From assembly GCA_946886975.1 (NCBI GenBank), contig CAMPJV010000057.1, forward strand, positions 1 through 11,226: DNA of 11,226 bases, in the 5' to 3' direction. This DNA is from an uncultured Taibaiella sp. (GTDB lineage: Bacteria > Bacteroidota > Bacteroidia > Chitinophagales > Chitinophagaceae). Shown here piece by piece: positions 6,403 through 11,226 of the stretch. Position 1 is the stretch's first letter. Each line of letters begins with the position of its first letter. The translations under genes were made by a program, and so were the position numbers. The notes under the pieces are model-generated. The model saw only the letters and a list, made by a program, of their open reading frames with translations. It ran no database searches and had not been told where the DNA came from.

Positions 6403-7071
6403 ATGATGAAGCTGGCCGATCATATAGACCATACTATACTTAAGCCGACCACTACATCAGAAGACATCTCTCAGCTTTGCAGGGAAGCTGCTGACGAAGG
6501 ATTCGCTGCAGTATGCGTGCCGCCCTGTTACGTGGGCATGGCAAAAAGACTTCTGGAGGAAACCAATGTCAAGGTAGCCACTGTTATTGGGTTCCCCTTC
6601 GGATATAATTGCACCGCATCAAAGGCTGAGGAAATAAAACAAGCGCTTGAGGACGGAGCGGATGAACTGGACATGGTGCACAACATTGCAGCATTCAGGG
6701 ACGGAAACTTTGACTATCTGACGTCCGAAATCAACATTTGTAGCAGACTGGTACATCATTCTGGCAAACTTATAAAAGTGATCGTGGAAAGCGGGATACT
6801 GACAGATGAGGAACTGAAAAGATGCTGCGAACTATATGCACCTCTCGAAATTGATTTTATGAAGACGTCCACGGGGTATGCGGAAGTTGGTGCCACGGTG
6901 GAGGCCGTGCGCACCATGAGAAAGCACCTGCCACCTCATATTTCTATAAAGGCATCGGGAGGTATTCGTACCTTTGAATTTGCCATGGCGCTTATAAACG
7001 CCGGGGCCACGAGATTAGGCTGTTCCGCCAGCATAAGTATTATGGAAGCAGCACGAACAGTAAAAAGCTAA
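6403..7071 (+). CDS. deoC: deoxyribose-phosphate aldolase
   Basis: A class I aldolase that splits 2-deoxyribose-5-phosphate into acetaldehyde and glyceraldehyde-3-phosphate, the last step of deoxynucleoside catabolism. The 222-residue length is normal for the short bacterial form. The TIM-barrel landmarks are present: DHTILKP (9-15), C38 in AAVCVPP, D90 in DELDMVHN, the Schiff-base lysine K154 in DFMKTSTGY, and the second active-site lysine K183 in IKASGGIRT, followed by the phosphate-binding RLGCSAS (204-210). Two adjacent ATG codons (6403 and 6406) are possible starts. AGGAG at 6390-6394 lies 8 bases before the first, an unusually good ribosome binding site for this window, located inside the end of icd. 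The spacing makes cotranscription with icd likely. Confidence 0.95.
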   Translation: MMKLADHIDHTILKPTTTSEDISQLCREAADEGFAAVCVPPCYVGMAKRLLEETNVKVATVIGFPFGYNCTASKAEEIKQALEDGADELDMVHNIAAFRDGNFDYLTSEINICSRLVHHSGKLIKVIVESGILTDEELKRCCELYAPLEIDFMKTSTGYAEVGATVEAVRTMRKHLPPHISIKASGGIRTFEFAMALINAGATRLGCSASISIMEAARTVKS

Positions 7072-7079
7072 CAAGAGCA

Positions 7080-7529
7080 ATGAGCACATTCTACAGGATA
7101 TTGTTAGTCACCAGCTTTCTCATCACAAGCGAGACCGTAGAAGCCCAGCAAACTACAGACACGAGCAACGCTCCGCTTACAGGTGTTGTCATACACGCGG
7201 ATTCCAGGCTGGCGCTGCTGACTGCCTCAAAGGCAAAATCATCATCCTCAAGAAGTGGAATTATCCGCTCTGGCAGAGGGTTCAGAGTGCAGATCTATAA
7301 CGGCAACGACAGGGTAAAGGCTACCCAGACAAAAGTAGATTTCATGCGGCGCTTTCCGGGTATCCGTACTTACATGACGTATATACAGCCACAGTTCAGG
7401 GTGAAAGTCGGCGATTTCCGCACCCGCTCAGATGCGCACAAAATGTACCAGCAATTGAGTACATTGTATTCACCGGTGATGATCGTGCCTGATATCATCG
7501 TCATTAATACCCTGAGAGATGATCAATAG
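7080..7529 (+). CDS. secreted SPOR-domain protein
   Basis: This is a 149-residue exported protein with a C-terminal SPOR domain. A hydrophobic N-terminal segment (about 6-20) followed by ETVEAQQ suggests a signal peptide cleaved near residue 22 or 23; there is no lipobox cysteine. After a Ser/Thr/Lys-rich linker (about 24-63) the SPOR domain runs from about 66 to 143, with the typical FRVQIYNGNDR opening, FRVKVGDFRTRSDAHKMYQQL in the middle and a final hydrophobic strand. SPOR domains bind peptidoglycan glycan strands lacking stem peptides, usually at division sites, so a cell-wall-binding role in the periplasm is likely. No catalytic domain is present. It starts 8 bp after deoC, and its last 11 bases overlap the amidohydrolase gene, which suggests translational coupling. 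Confidence 0.85.
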   Translation: MSTFYRILLVTSFLITSETVEAQQTTDTSNAPLTGVVIHADSRLALLTASKAKSSSSRSGIIRSGRGFRVQIYNGNDRVKATQTKVDFMRRFPGIRTYMTYIQPQFRVKVGDFRTRSDAHKMYQQLSTLYSPVMIVPDIIVINTLRDDQ

Positions 7530-8703
7530 CATCCGCGAAAAGGTTGAGCAGTACTTTCCCGAAATCCAGTCGATACGCCAGCACATACACGCCAACCCCG
7601 AGCTTTCGTTCAAGGAGTTCAAGACCGCAGACTTTATCTCAGCAAAACTGAAGAAATGGGGAATAGAGCATGAGACGGGCGTAGCGGGTACAGGCATTGT
7701 CGCTATAATCAGGGGAAGGAATCCGGACAAGAAATGTATTGCGCTCCGGGCGGATATGGATGCGCTGCCCATCCAGGAGGCAAATGATGTGGCATATAGA
7801 TCGAAGAACGATGGAGTGATGCACGCATGCGGACATGACGTCCATTCGAGCTGCCTGCTCGGAGCGGCTAAAGTACTCAACGACCATAAAGAAGAACTGG
7901 AAGGCACTATCAAACTGATCTTCCAGCCCGGAGAAGAAAAGCACCCAGGGGGCGCCAGCCTGATGATAAAAGCAGGCGCACTGGAAAACCCGAAACCCGA
8001 TGCCATATTTGCCCTGCACGTCTACCCCGCCCTTCCTTCCGGAACGGCAGGCTTCAGAGCCGGTCAGTACATGGCGAGCGCCGACGAGATATATATAACA
8101 ATAGAGGGTAAAGGGGGGCACGCTGCTATGCCCCATCAGACAGTTGATCCAATCGCTATTGCTGCGCAGGTGATCACCGGATTGCAGCAGGTAATATCCA
8201 GGAAATCCAATCCACTTGTGCCATCCGTACTGACCTTTGGGAAGATAGCAGGTGGCTTTGCGACCAACGTAATTCCAGACACTGTAGAAATCCTTGGCAC
8301 ATTCAGGACAATGGACGAGAAGTGGCGCTATGAAGCCCATGACTGGATAAGGAATATTACGGAACAGATATGCTCCTCGCTAGGTGCCAAAGTAACAGTT
8401 GAGATTCCAGTTGGCTATCCCTCCTTATATAACGATCCCCATCTTACCATACAGGCTGAAACATGGGCAAGAGAGTTTGTAGGCATACAACACGTCCATA
8501 CCCTCGATCTGCGCATGGCGGCTGAGGACTTCAGCTTCTATACGCTGCATACCCCAGGATGTTTCTTCAGGATAGGCACCAACAGGAACAATGAAGACTT
8601 CATGGCCCCTGTACACAATTCCCGTTTCGACATAGACGAGGAGGCGCTGAAGACAGGCGTCGGGCTAATGAGCTGGATCGCTGTTAATGCCCTAAAGCAC
8701 TAA
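7519..8703 (+). CDS. M20-family metal-dependent amidohydrolase
   Basis: This is a 394-residue peptidase M20D-type amidohydrolase (the HipO, IAA-amino acid hydrolase and N-acetyldiaminopimelate deacetylase group). These enzymes hydrolyse N-acyl amino acids with a two-metal centre. The sequence shows ALRADMDALPIQE (75-87), MHACGHDVHSS (101-111, metal ligands C104 and H106), FQPGEEKHPGGA (135-146, catalytic E139 and ligand E140), FALHVYP (H167) and PVHNSRFDID with ligand H366. The lid or dimerisation domain spans about 184-300 and includes KGGHAAMPHQTVDP. There is no signal peptide, so it is probably cytoplasmic. Its substrate cannot be told from sequence; deacylation of an N-acyl amino acid, including a diaminopimelate precursor, is possible. 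The start ATG lies within the end of the SPOR gene, and it appears to be the last gene of the icd operon. Confidence 0.92.
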   Translation: MINSIREKVEQYFPEIQSIRQHIHANPELSFKEFKTADFISAKLKKWGIEHETGVAGTGIVAIIRGRNPDKKCIALRADMDALPIQEANDVAYRSKNDGVMHACGHDVHSSCLLGAAKVLNDHKEELEGTIKLIFQPGEEKHPGGASLMIKAGALENPKPDAIFALHVYPALPSGTAGFRAGQYMASADEIYITIEGKGGHAAMPHQTVDPIAIAAQVITGLQQVISRKSNPLVPSVLTFGKIAGGFATNVIPDTVEILGTFRTMDEKWRYEAHDWIRNITEQICSSLGAKVTVEIPVGYPSLYNDPHLTIQAETWAREFVGIQHVHTLDLRMAAEDFSFYTLHTPGCFFRIGTNRNNEDFMAPVHNSRFDIDEEALKTGVGLMSWIAVNALKH

Positions 8704-8779
8704 AAACGCTACTTCTATTCCAGGCATGTTAGTCGTCCGGGCGGCGGCGAAACTGTACATGTCCATGCAGAAATGATAT

Positions 8780-8787
8780 TACCTTTG
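8780..8787 (+). promoter_or_regulatory. Bacteroidota -7 promoter element for ribF
   Basis: TACCTTTG is an exact TAnnTTTG match ending 14 bases before the ATG at 8802. No clear TTG -33 element lies at the expected spacing. The leader would be only a few bases long. It indicates that ribF has its own promoter rather than relying on the upstream operon, whose last stop is 98 bp before ribF. Confidence 0.45.
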
Positions 8788-8801
8788 CCCCTTCGATACA
8801 C

Positions 8802-9737
8802 ATGGGATTATATTACGACATTGACGATTTACCTACGTTCCATAAGGCAGCTATCACCATAGGTACATTTGACGGGGTTCACTCAGGTCATAAGGAGATA
8901 TTGAAGGAAGTAGTCAGGCATGCAGCAGAAGCTCAGGGAGAAAGCATTGTGATCACCTTTGAGCCGCATCCACGGAAACTACTACATCCGGAGGAGCCCT
9001 TGAAACTAATTACCCCTCTGGCAGAAAAGCTGCGGCTTATCCACGAATCCGGCATTGAACACATAGTGGTAGCTCCGTTTACCAGAGCTTTTTCTGAGCT
9101 TTCAGCGAAACAATACATTGAGGACTTCCTGGTGAGGTACTTTCACCCGGAGCAAATCACCATAGGCTATGACCATCATTTTGGCCATGACCGTACAGGG
9201 AATATCGCATTGCTGAAGGACTACCAGAACGCATATCATTATAGGGTCCAGGAGATACCGGCACACCTTGTGAAGCAGGCGGCAGTCAGCTCGACCAAAA
9301 TACGAACCGCACTGCTTGAAGGTAAGGTCAGGGAAGTAGTTCCTATGTTAGGCAGACAGTATAGTATGACAGGCACTGTCAGAGCGGGCAAGAAACTCGG
9401 AAGGACCATTGGATTTCCAACCGCTAACATTGTACCAAATGATGCGGAACAGCTAGTTCCCGCGAATGGAGTCTATGCAGTACGGATAAAGTGGCATGAC
9501 GCTACCTATGACGCAATGCTGAACATTGGTGTCCGGCCCACAGTTAGCGACGAACAAGTGGTAAGTATAGAAGCACACCTGTTCAACTTTGACCAGGACC
9601 TATATGGTGAAGAGGTTGAAGTCATATTCGTTGAGCATCTTAGAAATGAGCAGAAGTTCAATTCGGTAGAAACGCTTAAAGAACAGCTTGGCAGGGACCA
9701 GGTTTCTGCTAAGGCCATCCTTTCCGCAACTACCTGA
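8802..9737 (+). CDS. ribF: bifunctional riboflavin kinase / FAD synthetase
   Basis: It makes FMN from riboflavin and ATP and then FAD from FMN and ATP, in the cytoplasm. The 311-residue length is normal. The N-terminal FMN adenylyltransferase domain (about 1-180) has the nucleotidyltransferase motif TIGTFDGVHSGH (19-30), ITFEPHPRKLLHP, IGYDHHFGHDRTGN (121-134) and the closing VSSTKIR (162-168). The C-terminal kinase domain (about 184-305) has GKKLGRTIGFPTANI (196-210, with T207 and N209 of the PTAN motif), NGVYAV, and SIEAHLFNFDQDLYG with the likely catalytic base E257. Both halves are complete. It is probably transcribed alone and converges on the antiporter gene. Confidence 0.96.
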   Translation: MGLYYDIDDLPTFHKAAITIGTFDGVHSGHKEILKEVVRHAAEAQGESIVITFEPHPRKLLHPEEPLKLITPLAEKLRLIHESGIEHIVVAPFTRAFSELSAKQYIEDFLVRYFHPEQITIGYDHHFGHDRTGNIALLKDYQNAYHYRVQEIPAHLVKQAAVSSTKIRTALLEGKVREVVPMLGRQYSMTGTVRAGKKLGRTIGFPTANIVPNDAEQLVPANGVYAVRIKWHDATYDAMLNIGVRPTVSDEQVVSIEAHLFNFDQDLYGEEVEVIFVEHLRNEQKFNSVETLKEQLGRDQVSAKAILSATT

Positions 9738-9741
9738 AGGC

Positions 9742-9757
9742 TCCTGACAACTCAGGA
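9742..9757. terminator. weak stem-loop between convergent genes
   Basis: A perfect 6-bp stem, TCCTGA and TCAGGA, with a CAAC loop lies 4 bases after the ribF stop and before the antiporter stop codon at 9783-9785. No T-tract follows on either strand, so it is at best a weak bidirectional terminator. A second small stem (GTAAC and GTTAC around 9776-9786) is followed by TTTTT on the plus strand, inside the antiporter 3' end. Confidence 0.35.
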
Positions 9758-9782
9758 ACACCAATCAACAAATACGTAACCG

Positions 9783-11226
9783 TTACTTTTTGGTCAACAG
9801 CAGGTGAATCTTTTTCCTGTCGCCCACAATCCATACGGCATCATTCCATTCAAAGACCGTTGAGGATTCCGGATTGAGGATCCTGGTGTTACCGCGTTCT
9901 ATGCCGATGACAAGTCCGTCAGTTCGCTCCCTGATACCTGAGTCTCTGATAGATAAGCCCTTTAACCTGTTATATTCATCGACGACGATCTTTTGCAGCA
10001 CGATATCTTCTATGCGTGTCTGTAGTGCCTCAATACTCTCCACGGAGTCAAAAACCGGCTTGAATGCTTTCATTTGTTCATCGGTAGCTATAATACCGGC
10101 GTGATCATAGGGAAGCAACTTATTATTTCTGCCTGGGGCATGGATCAGCTTCTCACCACGCTTGATATACGCAATGTTGATCCCGTATTTTTCACGCAAC
10201 ATAAGTTCTACCAACGGCTTTCCGATATAGTCAGCATGCGGATTGACCTCGAGATCAAGAATATATGCAGACCACGGAGCAAGATCAAGCTGGATGTCTG
10301 CATTCTTCCTAATCACATTTGACTCCAGACTAGTATTTTCCGATTCAGCAATTTCCCTGGCATTAAGATTCCGGATAAACCGTGATTCGATGCGATGGTA
10401 GAACGTCTGGAGGCGACGAGAAAACAGGTAGAGGATGATGACGGCAGCAGGTACGGCAATGAGGATAGCCGCCTTCGCTGAAAACAGACGATCAACCCAG
10501 AAGCCAAGCAATAAAAGCCCGATAAAAAAGCGCGATACTTCCAATACCAATAACGGGCCGTGGCTGAACTTCCTGTCAAGCCACAGTTCCCTATAAGCCA
10601 TACTATCGGGTCGCTTTGCGATGAGCGCCCAAAGAAATGGCGCCCCAACTCCCAATGAAAGGACAAGTGTCAGAATACTGGCAACAGTCGGGTTTTCGAC
10701 ATGCTCCGCCAGGAAAGGAACCAATAAGTTTAGTGAAAGAAAAACGAGAGCGAGAAGGACGATACCGTTTGTCAGGGCTATATTTAAATATGACTTCAGT
10801 ACGGTATTCCAGTTCCCGGTGGCCCTTATATTCTGGGTGCTGGAAGAGTAATTGTTGATGGCTGCTATGACCTTATTGGGTAATACCCTTTCTATTATCC
10901 TATAGAACGGCTCGGAGGCCCTGATGAGATAGGGAGTAGTGAACGTTGTGATGGCAGAAGCACCAACAGCAACCGGGAAAAGGAAATCGCTTATGACGCC
11001 AAGACTGAGTCCGAGGGTGGCGACTATGAAAGCAAACTCACCGATCTGCGCCATGCTCATCCCAACCTGTATTGATTGCTTCAGCGGCTGACCGGAAAGG
11101 ATTGCACCAAGCGTCGTACTAAAAAACTTACCGAACAATGTCAGCAGGGTGACTATTATAACCGGCCATTTATACTCAACGATTGCCTGCGGATCTATGA
11201 ACATTCCCACAGAAACGAAGAAAACC
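9783..11226 (-). CDS. CPA2-family cation:proton antiporter, 5' part missing
   Basis: This is the C-terminal 480 residues of a membrane antiporter (KefB/NhaP-like CPA2 family) whose beginning lies beyond the right edge: the frame stays open to 11226 and reads VFFVSVGMFID across the apparent GTG start at 11210, a motif that belongs mid-protein. Numbering is from that GTG. QVGMSMAQIGEFAFIVA (48-64) is the conserved CPA2 helix, followed by more membrane segments (about 72-95). Four further hydrophobic segments lie at about 143-168, 175-197, 222-240 and 246-263. The cytoplasmic tail has two TrkA-C/RCK_C-like modules, about 308-385 and 400-473 (for example DGLVIGIERGNTRILNP). No GxGxxG nucleotide-binding RCK_N domain lies between membrane and tail. 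It should exchange K+ or Na+ for H+; ion choice cannot be read here. Confidence 0.88.
   Translation of the reverse strand, partial: VFFVSVGMFIDPQAIVEYKWPVIIVTLLTLFGKFFSTTLGAILSGQPLKQSIQVGMSMAQIGEFAFIVATLGLSLGVISDFLFPVAVGASAITTFTTPYLIRASEPFYRIIERVLPNKVIAAINNYSSSTQNIRATGNWNTVLKSYLNIALTNGIVLLALVFLSLNLLVPFLAEHVENPTVASILTLVLSLGVGAPFLWALIAKRPDSMAYRELWLDRKFSHGPLLVLEVSRFFIGLLLLGFWVDRLFSAKAAILIAVPAAVIILYLFSRRLQTFYHRIESRFIRNLNAREIAESENTSLESNVIRKNADIQLDLAPWSAYILDLEVNPHADYIGKPLVELMLREKYGINIAYIKRGEKLIHAPGRNNKLLPYDHAGIIATDEQMKAFKPVFDSVESIEALQTRIEDIVLQKIVVDEYNRLKGLSIRDSGIRERTDGLVIGIERGNTRILNPESSTVFEWNDAVWIVGDRKKIHLLLTKK

Noticed and set aside
7639..8340. Minus-strand reading frame of 233 residues opposite the M20 gene
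   Set aside because: It is antisense to the metal-binding core of a clear amidohydrolase, with Cys- and Trp-rich shadow composition and no domain.

Overview
The window looks like ordinary chromosomal sequence from a member of the Bacteroidota, most likely Chitinophagales or Sphingobacteriales. The grounds are three upstream matches to the Bacteroidota -7 promoter element TAnnTTTG, mostly absent Shine-Dalgarno sequences, moderate GC content, and the style of the proteins (Bacteroidota-type HolA, the RibF motif IGYDHHFGHDRTG, and a large antiporter ending in TrkA-C domains). The genus cannot be named from the sequence alone. There are no rRNA, tRNA, transposase, phage or CRISPR features.

Layout. 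Positions 1-206 are non-coding and hold a small palindrome. Two minus-strand genes follow: holA (DNA polymerase III delta, 207-1220) and, upstream of it in transcription order, a DnaQ/PolB-like 3'-5' exonuclease (1420-2145). The gap between them is filled by an in-phase array of 28 degenerate heptamers (1226-1421, consensus AAATNCT on the plus strand). Divergent from the exonuclease is an unrecognised membrane-anchored coiled-coil protein (2196-3158). A PhoB/OmpR-type response regulator and a PhoR-like histidine kinase (3239-4991) come next. They are followed by an apparent operon of isocitrate dehydrogenase, deoxyribose-phosphate aldolase, a secreted SPOR-domain protein and an M20 amidohydrolase (5101-8703). 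Then come ribF (8802-9737) and, converging on it, the C-terminal two thirds of a CPA2-family cation:proton antiporter that runs off the right edge (9783-11226).

Functional picture. Most genes are housekeeping: clamp loading and DNA repair or proofreading, two-component signalling, the TCA cycle, deoxynucleoside catabolism, flavin cofactor synthesis and ion homeostasis. Nothing resembles a defence island, biosynthetic cluster or mobile element. The feature that ordinary annotation would miss is the heptamer array. It has no insertion or deletion across 196 bp, a nearly invariant framework, and one freely variable base per unit. It is the best candidate here for something undescribed. Secondary points are the changed NADP-pocket residues in isocitrate dehydrogenase, the corrected start of that gene, and the tandem TrkA-C tail of the antiporter.
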